DNA of 64,000 nucleotides from Streptomyces griseus (GTDB lineage Bacteria; Actinomycetota; Actinomycetes; Streptomycetales; Streptomycetaceae), in assembly GCF_001715295.1 (NCBI RefSeq), contig NZ_MDKB01000003.1, forward strand, positions 327,954 to 391,953. The letters are read 5' to 3'. The position numbers and the translations under genes were made by a program. A model generated the notes under the pieces. The model worked only from the letters and a program-made list of their open reading frames with translations, was not told where the DNA came from and did not search any database. Shown here one piece after another: positions 26,476 through 35,426 of this stretch. The stretch's first letter is position 1, and each line of letters starts with the position of its first letter.

Positions 26476-27542
26476 TTCTTGGCTGCCCATCCCGCGTAGA
26501 AGAGGCCGAGGCCGACGATGACGCACATGCCCTGGATGATCCAGAAGCGGACCACCACAAGGACCTCGGACCACCCCTTGAGTTCGAAGTGGTGCTGGAG
26601 CGGCGCCATCCGGAAGACCCGCTTGCCGGTCATCTTGAAGGAGCCGACCTGGATGACCACGGACATGGTGATCATCACGAAGAGGCCGCCGAGGAGCGCG
26701 AGCAGGAACTCCGTACGGGAGCAGATCGCGAGGCCTGCGAGCGCGCCACCGAGGGCGAGGGAACCCGTGTCACCCATGAAGATCTTGGCGGGTGAGGTGT
26801 TCCACCACAGGAAGCCGAAGCAGGCACCCATCAACGCCGAGGCGACGACCGCCAGGTCGAGTGGATCGCGTACCTCGAAGCACGCCTGAGGGTTGGTCAG
26901 CGTGGTGGCGTTGGCGCAGGATTCCTGGAACTGCCACAGCCCGATGAAGGTGTAGGCGCCGAAGACCATCACCGAGGCGCCGGTCGCGAGGCCGTCCAGA
27001 CCGTCCGTCAGGTTCACGCCGTTGGACATGGCCAGAATCATGAACAGCGCCCAGACGCAGAAGAGCACCGGTCCGATCGACCAGCCGAAGTCTTCGACGA
27101 AGGAGAGCCGGGTGGAGGCCGGGGTGTTGCCCCGGGCGTCCGCGAACTGCAGCGAGAGCACGGCGAAGGCGATGCCGACGATCAGCTGGCCGGCCATCTT
27201 GGCCTTCGCCCGCAGGCCCAGCGAGCGCTGCTTGACGATCTTGATGTAGTCGTCGAGGAAGCCGACGAGACCCATGCCCGCCATGAGGAAGAGGACCAGG
27301 ACACCGGAGAAGCGCATCTCCTCGCCGGTGATCACCTTCGCCAGGACGTACGCGATGAGGGTCGCCAGGATGAAGGCGATACCACCCATCGTGGGCGTGC
27401 CCTGCTTGCTGCCGTGGGTACGCGGGCCGTCGTCCCGGATGAACTGCCCGTAGCCCTTGCGGGCCAGAAGTTTGATCAGCAGCGGGGTGCCGACCAGCGT
27501 CAGGAAGAGCCCTATGGCCCCCGCGAAGAGGATCTGCCTCAT
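26472..27542 (-). CDS. mraY: MraY phospho-MurNAc-pentapeptide translocase
   Basis: A 356-residue, ten-helix membrane enzyme that moves phospho-MurNAc-pentapeptide onto undecaprenyl phosphate to make lipid I. The catalytic and family motifs are present: DDGPRTH, FLDDYIKI, the Mg-binding NLTDGLDGLA, and LQHHFELKGWSE. The ATG start overlaps the murF stop by 4 nt (ATGA), and its own stop overlaps the murD start. Confidence 0.98.
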   Translation of the reverse strand: MRQILFAGAIGLFLTLVGTPLLIKLLARKGYGQFIRDDGPRTHGSKQGTPTMGGIAFILATLIAYVLAKVITGEEMRFSGVLVLFLMAGMGLVGFLDDYIKIVKQRSLGLRAKAKMAGQLIVGIAFAVLSLQFADARGNTPASTRLSFVEDFGWSIGPVLFCVWALFMILAMSNGVNLTDGLDGLATGASVMVFGAYTFIGLWQFQESCANATTLTNPQACFEVRDPLDLAVVASALMGACFGFLWWNTSPAKIFMGDTGSLALGGALAGLAICSRTEFLLALLGGLFVMITMSVVIQVGSFKMTGKRVFRMAPLQHHFELKGWSEVLVVVRFWIIQGMCVIVGLGLFYAGWAAKK

Positions 27543-28957
27543 CGGACGGCGACCTCGCCCTCGGTCGTCTCCAGCAGTGCCAGGGCGACCTTCTCCAGGC
27601 CGACCGACCGGGACGCCTTCACCAGCACGACGTCTCCCGGGCGCAGTTCACTGCGCAACAGGTCGACGGCCGCCTGTGCGTCGGACACGTGCACCGACTC
27701 CTCACCCCACGAACCCTCGTTATATGCGCCCAGTTGCAGCCAGGAGGCTTCTCTTCCCCCGACAGCGACGAGCTTGCTGACGTTGAGCCGGACGGCGAGC
27801 CGTCCGACCGCGTCGTGCTCGGCGAGCGACGCGTCGCCGAGCTCGGCCATCTGACCGAGCACCGCCCACGTGCGTCCCCCCTCTGCCCGTGAGGCCTTGC
27901 CCATGGCGGCCAGCGCACGCAGCGCGGCTCGCATGGATTCGGGGTTCGCGTTGTAGGCGTCATTGACGACCGTCACACCGTCCGGACGCTCGGTGACCTC
28001 CATGCGCCAGCGGGAGAGGGTGCCCGCCCCGGAGAGCGCATCGGCGATCTCGGTCACGGACATGCCCAACTCATGGGCGACGGCGGCCGCGGCGAGCGCG
28101 TTCGACACGTGATGCTCACCGTACAGGCGCAAGGTCACGTCGCTGCACCCGGTGGGTGTCCGGAGCGCGAAAGCGGGGCGTCCGTCGTCCGTGAGCCGGA
28201 CGTTCTCTCCCCGTACGTCCGCATCCGGGGCCTCCCCGAAGAGGGTCACCCGGGCCTTTGTGCGGGACGCCATCGCCCGCACCAGCGGGTCGTCGGCGTT
28301 GAGTACGGCGACGCCGTCCTCCGGGAGGACCTCCACGAGCTCGCCCTTGGCCTGGGCGATGGCCTCGCGGCTGCCGAACTCGCCGAGGTGGGCGCTGCCC
28401 ACGTTCAGGACCAGCCCGATCCGTGGCGGGGTGAGCTCGGCGAGGTAGTGGATGTGCCCGATGCCCCGCGCACCCATCTCGAGCACGAGGTGCCGGGTCT
28501 CGGGGGTGGCGCTCAGCGCGGTGAGCGGCAGGCCGATCTCGTTGTTGAGGGACCCTGGGGTCCACACGGTGGGGGCCTTGCGCTCCAGCAGTTGCGCGAT
28601 CAGGTCCTTGGTGGAGGTCTTGCCCGCCGAACCGGTGAGCGCGACGACGGTGGTGCCGAGGCGCTCGACCACGTTCCGGGCGAGGGTGCCGAGCGCCGAC
28701 ACGACGTCGTCGACGACGATCGCCGGCACGCCGACGGGGCGGGCGGCGAGTACCGCCGCCGCGCCCGCCTCGACGGCACGCCGCGCGAAGTCGTGGCCGT
28801 CGGCCCGCTCACCCGCGAACGCGGCGAACAGGGAGCCCTGCCGCACCTCCCGGGAGTCGATGACGACGGGTCCGGTGACGAGGACGGACAGGTCCGGTGT
28901 GTCGTGCGGCTGCCCGCCGACGATGTCGGCGATCTCGGCGAGGGAAAGGGCGATCAC
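27539..28957 (-). CDS. murF: MurF D-Ala-D-Ala adding ligase
   Basis: A 472-residue Mur ligase completing the UDP-MurNAc pentapeptide. The ATP loop GSAGKTSTKDLI is near residue 110, followed by TPGSLNNEIGLPLT and the VVNDAYNANPESMRAAL segment specific to MurF. The GTG start begins VIALSLAEIADIVGG with GGGATG upstream, 4 nt after the murE stop. It is translationally coupled to mraY downstream. Confidence 0.97.
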   Translation of the reverse strand: MIALSLAEIADIVGGQPHDTPDLSVLVTGPVVIDSREVRQGSLFAAFAGERADGHDFARRAVEAGAAAVLAARPVGVPAIVVDDVVSALGTLARNVVERLGTTVVALTGSAGKTSTKDLIAQLLERKAPTVWTPGSLNNEIGLPLTALSATPETRHLVLEMGARGIGHIHYLAELTPPRIGLVLNVGSAHLGEFGSREAIAQAKGELVEVLPEDGVAVLNADDPLVRAMASRTKARVTLFGEAPDADVRGENVRLTDDGRPAFALRTPTGCSDVTLRLYGEHHVSNALAAAAVAHELGMSVTEIADALSGAGTLSRWRMEVTERPDGVTVVNDAYNANPESMRAALRALAAMGKASRAEGGRTWAVLGQMAELGDASLAEHDAVGRLAVRLNVSKLVAVGGREASWLQLGAYNEGSWGEESVHVSDAQAAVDLLRSELRPGDVVLVKASRSVGLEKVALALLETTEGEVAVR

Positions 28958-28961
28958 TTGG

Positions 28962-30692
28962 TCATCCCTGACTGTTGTTCTCGTGGGTGTGTACGCGGTC
29001 GTCGGGGGCGTGCACGGCGCTCGTACGCCCCGAGGCGCGCTCGATGGCCTCACGCAGGACCTTGCGGTCGTCGAAGGGACGGACCACTCCGTGGATGTCC
29101 TGGCCCTGCTCGTGGCCCTTTCCGGCCACCAGCACGGTGTCGCCGGGCTCTGCGCGGGCGACGGCCGCGGCGATGGCCGCGGCCCGGTCCGCGTCGACGA
29201 GCACGTCGCCGCGCTCGTGGACGGGCACCTCGGCGGCTCCCGAGAGCATGGCGGCGAGGATCGCCAGGGGGTCTTCGGAGCGGGGGTTGTCCGAGGTCAG
29301 TACGGCGGTGTCGGCGAGGCGGGCCGCGGCGGCGCCCATCGGGCCGCGCTTCGTCGTGTCGCGGTCGCCGCCGCAGCCGAGCACGATGTGCACCCGGCCC
29401 TCGGTGACCTTCCGCAGGGAGCGCAGGACGGACTCGACGGCGTCCGTCTTGTGCGCGTAGTCGACGACCGCCAGGTACGGCTGTCCGGCGTCGACGCGTT
29501 CCAGCCGGCCGGGGACCCCTGGAACGGCGGCGACACCGTCGGCGGCGGTCTGCGGGTCGACGCCGGCGGCGGCCAGCGTCACGATCGCGGCGAGGGTGTT
29601 GGCGACGTTGAAGGGACCGGGCAGCGGCGCCCTGGCGGCGATCCGCTCGCCTCCCGGGCCGACCGCGGTGAAGGTGCTGTCCTGCGGGCCCACTTCGACG
29701 TCCTCGGCCCGCCAGTCGGCGTCCGGATGGCCCTCCGCGGAGAAGGTGACGACCGGGACGGTCGCCTCCGTGACCAGCCTGCGGCCGTAGGCGTCGTCGA
29801 AGTTGAGTACACCGAGCCTGCTGCGCCGCGGGGTGAACAGCTGGGCCTTGGCCTGGAAGTAGTCCTCCATCCCGGAGTGGAACTCCATGTGCTCCGGGCT
29901 GAGGTTGTTGAAGACGGCGACGTCGAAGACGCAGCCGTCGACCCGGCCCAGTACGAGCGCGTGGCTGGAGACCTCCATGGCCACCGCCTCGACACCGCGC
30001 TCGCGCATGACCGCGAACAGAGCCTGCAGGTCGGTCGCTTCGGGGGTGGTGCGCTCCGACTTGATGCGCTCGTCCCCGATACGCATCTCGACCGTGCCGA
30101 TCAGGCCGGTGCTGCGGCCGGCGCCGCGCAGGCCGCCCTCGACGAGGTAGGCCGTGGTGGTCTTGCCGGACGTCCCGGTGATGCCGATCTGCAGGAGATC
30201 GGCACCCGGACGGCCGTAGATCTCGGCGGCGAGGTCGCCCATCCGGCCGCGCGGGTCGTCGGCGACCAGGACCGGGAGGCCGGTGGCCGCCGCGCGCTCG
30301 GCGCCCGCCGGGTCGGTGAGGATCGCCGCCGCACCGAGGCCGGCGGCCTGGGCGGCGAAGTCCGCTCCGTGCAGGCGGGCCCCGGGCAGGGCCGCGTACA
30401 CGTCCCCCGGGCGCACGGCCCGCGAGTCGTGGGTGATGCCGGTGACCTCCCCGGATGCCTGCGGTCCGGCTCCCAGCCGGGCTGCCAGCTCTCCGAGGGA
30501 GGTCGGCCGGAGCCGGTCCGGTCGGGGCGCTCCCGGATAGGTCACGGGCGCGTCCTTCTGAGTGGTTTGGAACTGATCAGCGTGGGGCACGGCGGTGAGC
30601 GTACCGGGCGGACCCGGCCTCCCGCGAAGCGAGGGGCCGGGGTCGCGGTACTTCTCGTTCCGGTTCCCTGGATCGGGGGTGATCGTCGTCAC
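28962..30692 (-). CDS. murE: MurE diaminopimelate-adding ligase
   Basis: A 576-residue Mur ligase adding the third stem-peptide residue. The ATP loop is GTSGKTTTAYL near residue 165. The specificity motif is DNPRSEDP near 470: DNPR is the signature of diaminopimelate, not lysine, enzymes. The motif does not tell LL- from meso-DAP; Streptomyces walls contain LL-DAP. The first 50 residues are a hydrophilic Pro/Gly-rich extension, so a later start is possible (for example near MTYPGAPRPDRLRPTSL). Confidence 0.96.
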   Translation of the reverse strand: MTTITPDPGNRNEKYRDPGPSLRGRPGPPGTLTAVPHADQFQTTQKDAPVTYPGAPRPDRLRPTSLGELAARLGAGPQASGEVTGITHDSRAVRPGDVYAALPGARLHGADFAAQAAGLGAAAILTDPAGAERAAATGLPVLVADDPRGRMGDLAAEIYGRPGADLLQIGITGTSGKTTTAYLVEGGLRGAGRSTGLIGTVEMRIGDERIKSERTTPEATDLQALFAVMRERGVEAVAMEVSSHALVLGRVDGCVFDVAVFNNLSPEHMEFHSGMEDYFQAKAQLFTPRRSRLGVLNFDDAYGRRLVTEATVPVVTFSAEGHPDADWRAEDVEVGPQDSTFTAVGPGGERIAARAPLPGPFNVANTLAAIVTLAAAGVDPQTAADGVAAVPGVPGRLERVDAGQPYLAVVDYAHKTDAVESVLRSLRKVTEGRVHIVLGCGGDRDTTKRGPMGAAAARLADTAVLTSDNPRSEDPLAILAAMLSGAAEVPVHERGDVLVDADRAAAIAAAVARAEPGDTVLVAGKGHEQGQDIHGVVRPFDDRKVLREAIERASGRTSAVHAPDDRVHTHENNSQG

Positions 30693-30707
30693 TGCGCATC
30701 TACCGCG

Positions 30708-32714
30708 TCACTCGCCCGGCTCGAAGGACACCGGCAGCCGGGCGGGAGCGGTGCCGGAGGGAGCGGTCTGGAGGGTCTTGAGGGCGAACTCCATGACCTT
30801 CTTGTAGATCGGACCGCAGATCTGGCCGCCGAAATAGCTCCCCTCGGTCGGGTTCTGGATGGCGCAGTAGACGGCGATCTGAGGATCGTCCGCGGGTGCG
30901 AAGCCCGCGAAGGACGCGGTGTAGCCCTTGTAGACACCGCGCACGGGGTCGACGCGGTTGGCGGTGCCGGTCTTGCCCGCGACCCGGTAGCCGTCGATGT
31001 GCGCCTTGGTCCCGGTGCCCTCCTGGTCGTCCACCACGGACTCCAGCATCCTCGCCAGGGTCCTGGCGGTCTTCTCGCTGACCACCCGGGTCTTCTCAGG
31101 GGGTTCGGCCGCGGTGTAGCGGCCGTCGCCGTCCTTGGTACCGCGCACCAGGGTCGGCGCGATCCGGACGCCTCCGTTGGCGATGGTCTGGTAGACGGAC
31201 GCGGCCTGCATGGCGTTGAGCGAGAGCCCCTGGCCGAAGGGGATCGTGTACTGCTGCGAGGTCGACCAGTCCTTCGGTGCGGCGAGGATGCCGGGCGTCT
31301 CCCCCGGGTAGCCGAGCCCCGTGGGGCTGCCGATCCCGAACTTGCGCAGGTAGGAGTGGAGCACCTTGTTGGCCTCGGCCTGGTTCCTGCCGAGCTGGCC
31401 GGTGGCCAGGATGGTGCCGATGTTGCTCGACTTGGCGAGGACGCCGTTGAGCGTGAGGTACCAGGTGGGGTGGTCGATGTCGTCCCGGAACAGCCGGTCG
31501 CCGCGGTGCAGCCGGTTGGGGACGGTGACGTGCGTACCGGGCGTCGCGACCCCCTCCTCCAGCACGGCGGCCATCGACATGACCTTGCTGGTGGAGCCGG
31601 GCTCGTACACGTCCTGGAGCGCCGCGTTGCCGAGGGCCGCCCCGTCCACCTGCGAGAGGTCGTTCGGGTCGTAGCCGGGGGCGTTGGCCATGGCCAGCAC
31701 CTCGCCGGTTCTCGTGTTCTGGACCACCACGTAGCCGCGGTCCGCCCGGGAGTTCTTCACCTGGTCGGCGATCGCCCGCTGGGCCGCCCACTGGATGTCC
31801 CGGTCGATGGTCAGTTCGACGTCGGTGCCGGCGACGGCCGGGATCTCCTTCGAGCCGGCGGTCGGTACGGGGCGGCCGCCGGCCTGGGCGTACCGGATCG
31901 TGCCGTCCTCGCCCTCCAGCCGGTCGTTCAGCTGGGCCTCCAGGCCGCCGCCGCCCTTGCCCTCGGCGTTGACGAAGCCCAGTATTCCGGCGGCGAGGTC
32001 ACCGTTCGGGTAGACCCGCTTGGTGGTGGGCTCCTGCAGGACCCCGGCCAGTACGTTGGCGCCCCGGCCCCCGGCGGCCAGATCCTCGGCCGCCTTCTCG
32101 GCGAAGACGGACTTGAGGTCCTTGATCTGCTTCCAGACCTGCGGGGTCTGCCGCCTCGCCAGCACGGTGTACCGGCTCTTGGGCGTCGAGAGCTTCTTCG
32201 CCAGGTCCACGGCGTCCTTGCCGAGGATCGGCGCGAGCAGGGCCGCCGCCTGCTGCGGGGCGTCCGGCGCCTTGCTCTCCTCGGGTGTGAACAGCTTCGG
32301 ATCTGCCGTGATGTCGTGGGCGTCGACGCTGGTGGCCAGGGCGATGCCGCTGCGGTCGGTGATCTCGCCGCGCTCGGCGGCGATCGTGTACTCGAGGTAG
32401 CGGTTCTTGTCCGCCTTGGCCGCGTAGGCGCTGGCGTCGACGGCCTGCACCTGGAGGAGCCGGACGACGAACGCCAGCATGACGAGGGTCAGGCAGAGGC
32501 CGACGAGGCGCAGCCTCGGGCGTGGGTTGCCCAGCCGGATGGATCGCCGGGGGCCGCCTCCCGCCGCCCCGGCCCGCGGCCGCCGCGTCCCCGGGCGGGA
32601 GGGCCGCCGCGGCTCGGGGCGGGAGGCGGTCCGGGGGCGTCCGGCGCCGCCTGCCGCGTTACGGGGGCGGGCGGGGCCGGGCACGCGGCGGCGCGGCGGT
32701 TCCTTGGACGGCAC
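30708..32714 (-). CDS. ftsI: division transpeptidase FtsI (class B PBP)
   Basis: A 668-residue penicillin-binding protein crosslinking septal peptidoglycan. A 65-residue basic, Pro/Arg-rich cytoplasmic tail precedes the single membrane anchor (LVGLCLTLVMLAFVVRLLQV). The pedestal domain follows, then the transpeptidase domain with the active Ser in EPGSTSKVM, the SSN motif in AKSSNIGT and KTGT in VAGKTGTAN. The GTG start lies 4 bp after ftsL. It is the partner of FtsW. Confidence 0.97.
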   Translation of the reverse strand: MPSKEPPRRRVPGPARPRNAAGGAGRPRTASRPEPRRPSRPGTRRPRAGAAGGGPRRSIRLGNPRPRLRLVGLCLTLVMLAFVVRLLQVQAVDASAYAAKADKNRYLEYTIAAERGEITDRSGIALATSVDAHDITADPKLFTPEESKAPDAPQQAAALLAPILGKDAVDLAKKLSTPKSRYTVLARRQTPQVWKQIKDLKSVFAEKAAEDLAAGGRGANVLAGVLQEPTTKRVYPNGDLAAGILGFVNAEGKGGGGLEAQLNDRLEGEDGTIRYAQAGGRPVPTAGSKEIPAVAGTDVELTIDRDIQWAAQRAIADQVKNSRADRGYVVVQNTRTGEVLAMANAPGYDPNDLSQVDGAALGNAALQDVYEPGSTSKVMSMAAVLEEGVATPGTHVTVPNRLHRGDRLFRDDIDHPTWYLTLNGVLAKSSNIGTILATGQLGRNQAEANKVLHSYLRKFGIGSPTGLGYPGETPGILAAPKDWSTSQQYTIPFGQGLSLNAMQAASVYQTIANGGVRIAPTLVRGTKDGDGRYTAAEPPEKTRVVSEKTARTLARMLESVVDDQEGTGTKAHIDGYRVAGKTGTANRVDPVRGVYKGYTASFAGFAPADDPQIAVYCAIQNPTEGSYFGGQICGPIYKKVMEFALKTLQTAPSGTAPARLPVSFEPGE

Positions 32715-32718
32715 TTCG

Positions 32719-33255
32719 TCACCTGCCGGGGCTCGTCGGGGGCGGGGCGGGGAAGGTCGTGGCAGGCGGCGCTCCGGAGGCGGCCGGCGGGACGGCGGGG
32801 GCGGTGGGCGAGGCCGCCGCCCCGGCGGATCCGGCCGTGACCGGCTCGCTCGCCATCGGTGAGGGCGTGGTCAGGGGGGACGGCGCGCCGGTTGCCCGCT
32901 CGGGTACGCCCCGCACGGTGCCGTCCGGATTCAGGAAGGCGGGGTTGCCGCCGGGCACCATGCCGAGTTCGCGGGCACGCCGCTCCAGCGCGTCCGGCTC
33001 GGAGTAGCCGTCGACGTCGCGCTGCAGGGCCTGCTGCTCGTCGGTGAGTTCGGTGGTCTGCTTCTTCAGCCTGCTCAGCCTGAACGACCCTTCGTTCAGG
33101 GCGGAGTTCAACAGGAGGAGCGAGATCAGGCCACCTGCCAGGAGCAGTACGACCAGCAGGACGAAGGGAGTGCGGGCCGCGGTGCTCGGCCCCGACGGCA
33201 TCAGCCGGACGAGCCGCACGGCCCGCCCCTTCCTCTGCCCGGCCGTCCCGGTCAC
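32719..33255 (-). CDS. ftsL: FtsL-like septum protein
   Basis: A 178-residue bitopic protein in the ftsL position. One membrane segment (TPFVLLVVLLLAGGLISLLLL, about 28-48) is followed by a leucine-zipper-like coiled coil (FRLSRLKKQTTELTDEQQALQRDVDG) and the DALERRARELGMVPGG end. The last 60 residues are an Ala/Pro/Ser/Thr-rich extracytoplasmic tail absent from enteric FtsL. Sequence conservation is low in this family, so position and topology carry the call. GTG start; 4 bp before ftsI. Confidence 0.9.
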   Translation of the reverse strand: MTGTAGQRKGRAVRLVRLMPSGPSTAARTPFVLLVVLLLAGGLISLLLLNSALNEGSFRLSRLKKQTTELTDEQQALQRDVDGYSEPDALERRARELGMVPGGNPAFLNPDGTVRGVPERATGAPSPLTTPSPMASEPVTAGSAGAAASPTAPAVPPAASGAPPATTFPAPPPTSPGR

Positions 33256-33304
33256 CGCCGCGCCCCCGCCCTCCGGTGTGTCCGGATCACCCGTCGGCGC
33301 GCGC

Positions 33305-34270
33305 TCATCGCTCCTCCTCGCGGATCCGCTCGGCGCCGCGCAGCCGGGCGGGGGCGGCCCGCCGGTTCTCGGCGACCTCCTCCTCGGTGGGCAGTTCGGC
33401 GCCGCGGGTCAGCAGTTTCAGCCGGGGCTGGTAGCGCTCGGGGACGACCGGCAGTCCGGGGGGCGCCGTGTTGGCGGCGCCGGCCGCGAAGACCTGCTTG
33501 ACCAGGCGGTCCTCGAGCGAGTGGTACGACAGGACGGCGATCCGTCCCCCGACGGCCAGGCTCCCGACCGCCGCCGGAACGGCACGCTCCAGGACGGTGA
33601 GTTCACCGTTGACCTCGATGCGCAGGGCCTGGAAGGTGCGCTTGGCCGGGTTGCCGCCGGTGCGCTTGGCGGCCTGCGGCAGGGAGTCCCGGATCAGCTC
33701 GACGAGCCGGGCGCTGTTGCTGAAGGGCTCCTTCTCGCGTTCGCGCACGATGGCGGAGACGATCCGCTTGGCCTGCTTCTCCTCGCCGTACGCGCGCAGG
33801 ATCCGTACGAGCTCGCCCGGCGGGTAGGTGTTGAGTACCTCGGCGGCGCCTATGCCGGTCGTCTGGTCCATGCGCATGTCGAGCGGGGCGTCCTGGGCGT
33901 AGGCGAAACCGCGGTCCGCCTCGTCCAGTTGCATGGAGGAGACTCCCAGGTCGAACAGGATGCCCTGGACCTTGGGAATTCCCAGCCGGTCGAGCACCTC
34001 GGGCAGCTCGTCGTAGACGGCGTGCACCAGGGTGGCCCGGTCCCCGTACGGCGCGAGGCGCTCACCGGAGAGCCGCAGCGCCTCCTTGTCGCGGTCCAGC
34101 GCGACCAGGCGCGCGGCGGGGAAGGCGGCGAGCAGTGCCTCGCTGTGGCCGCCGAGTCCGAGGGTGCAGTCCACGACCACGGGCGGCTGCGGTCCTGGCG
34201 CCTCCAGAGCCGGGGCCAACAGGTCCAGGCACCGCTGGAGCATCACCGGGACGTGTCGGGTCTGGCTCAA
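33305..34270 (-). CDS. rsmH: 16S rRNA m4C1402 methyltransferase RsmH
   Basis: A 321-residue SAM-dependent methyltransferase (MraW) modifying C1402 of 16S rRNA, and the first gene of the cluster. The N-terminus HVPVMLQRCLDLL and the SAM motif VDCTLGLGGHSEALLAAFP are intact; GILFDLGVSSMQLDEADRGFAY is the family signature. The start is TTG at 34270 with GAGAGG 5-6 nt upstream; a later GTG or ATG would cut the conserved N-terminal motif. No mraZ lies upstream. Confidence 0.96.
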   Translation of the reverse strand: MSQTRHVPVMLQRCLDLLAPALEAPGPQPPVVVDCTLGLGGHSEALLAAFPAARLVALDRDKEALRLSGERLAPYGDRATLVHAVYDELPEVLDRLGIPKVQGILFDLGVSSMQLDEADRGFAYAQDAPLDMRMDQTTGIGAAEVLNTYPPGELVRILRAYGEEKQAKRIVSAIVREREKEPFSNSARLVELIRDSLPQAAKRTGGNPAKRTFQALRIEVNGELTVLERAVPAAVGSLAVGGRIAVLSYHSLEDRLVKQVFAAGAANTAPPGLPVVPERYQPRLKLLTRGAELPTEEEVAENRRAAPARLRGAERIREEER

Positions 34271-34675
34271 TGCGCCCTCTCAGGCTCAGTCCCGTGGGGC
34301 CGCACCTGCGGTCCGGTCCCCGCCCGCTCGGAAGGGGAGGCCCGCCGCCGCCGGGGAAGGGGCGTCGGCCGACCGGCGAGCGGGAGAGGGCCGGGCCGCA
34401 GGTGCGCCGCACCTCACGGGAATTCGAAACATGCAAAAATATGCAGAATGTACAGGCGTGTCGATAACTTCCCGTCACTTTAGTCCACCCTGCCATTCGA
34501 TCGATTCCCGATCAACGAAGCGGGCTGCGCGTCGCCCGCCCCGGCGGGGCGGAACGCTCACCGGGCCGGGCGGGGTTCGGTGAGCCTTGTGGATTACCTC
34601 ACAACACGCCACGTTGACGTTCTTCGTCCCCTCCCCAGCACGCCGGACACATCTGTGAGCGACAGCGTCGTATCC
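34271..34675. promoter_or_regulatory. divergent promoter region, rsmH and carbonic anhydrase
   Basis: No gene. The segment 34420-34515 is markedly AT-richer than its surroundings and contains TGCAAAAATATGCA at about 34434-34447. It is the most likely place for the promoter driving the dcw genes leftwards. No -35/-10 pair is clear enough to name. The part next to the carbonic anhydrase has no evident promoter either. Confidence 0.5.
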
Positions 34676-35224
34676 ATGTCGACTTCCGCACAGACCTCCG
34701 CCGACACCGACGTCTCCCCCGGCGCCGGCACGGTCACCGACCGGCTCGTCCAGGCCAACGCCCGTTACGCGGACCGGTTCGGCGAGCCCGGCATGGACGC
34801 CCGGCCGGTACTCGACGTCGCCGTGGTGGCCTGCATGGACGCCCGCCTGGACCTTCACGCCGCGCTCGGCCTGGAACTCGGCGACTGCCACACCATCCGC
34901 AACGCGGGCGGCGTGGTCACCGACGACGTCATCCGGTCGCTCACCATCAGCCGGCGGGCCCTCGGTACCCGCAGCGTCATCCTCATCCACCACACCAACT
35001 GCGGCCTCGAGAGCATCACCGAGGAGTTCCGGCAGGAACTGGAGCACGAGGTCGGACAGCATCCGGTCCGGGCGGTCGAGGCGTACACGGACGCCGCCCA
35101 GGACGTCCGGCAGTCGATGCAGCGCGTACGGACCTCGCCGTTCCTCCTGCACACGGACGACGTGCGCGGATTCGTCTTCGACGTGACGACCGGCCTGCTG
35201 CGCGAAATTCTCCCCGCCTCCTGA
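34676..35224 (+). CDS. beta-class carbonic anhydrase
   Basis: A 182-residue zinc enzyme interconverting CO2 and bicarbonate. The zinc and catalytic motifs are present: CMDARLD (Cys ligand plus Asp-Arg dyad), RNAGGVVTDD and HHTNCG (His and Cys ligands). It is a short beta-CA form common in actinobacteria. The start is uncertain: ATG 34676 is chosen, with GTG 34655 in frame upstream; neither has a strong ribosome binding site. It is divergent from the dcw cluster. Confidence 0.92.
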   Translation: MSTSAQTSADTDVSPGAGTVTDRLVQANARYADRFGEPGMDARPVLDVAVVACMDARLDLHAALGLELGDCHTIRNAGGVVTDDVIRSLTISRRALGTRSVILIHHTNCGLESITEEFRQELEHEVGQHPVRAVEAYTDAAQDVRQSMQRVRTSPFLLHTDDVRGFVFDVTTGLLREILPAS

Positions 35225-35426
35225 GGTTGCACCCCCGGCCCATACCGACTTACGGCCCACACCCGGCATATCGCCCCTACTTGTCCACAGGCGAGTGACA
35301 CGAAGCGGCAACGCCAACAAGAATGCGGGTGTGACATCTCCCCGGGTCCTCCGGGGAGGGTCCGTACGCGGGGCGGGCCGGGCGGTTTCGTCGTCGGCCC
35401 GTGCACGAGGGGCCGAGGAGGGCCGG

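Noticed and set aside
28452..32840. A 1462-residue plus-strand frame opposite murF, murE and ftsI
   Set aside because: It is antisense to three certain Mur/PBP genes, has no domain resemblance, and reflects the third-codon-position GC bias.
34271..34675. mraZ upstream of rsmH
   Set aside because: No frame in this gap resembles MraZ and the region is AT-rich and promoter-like.
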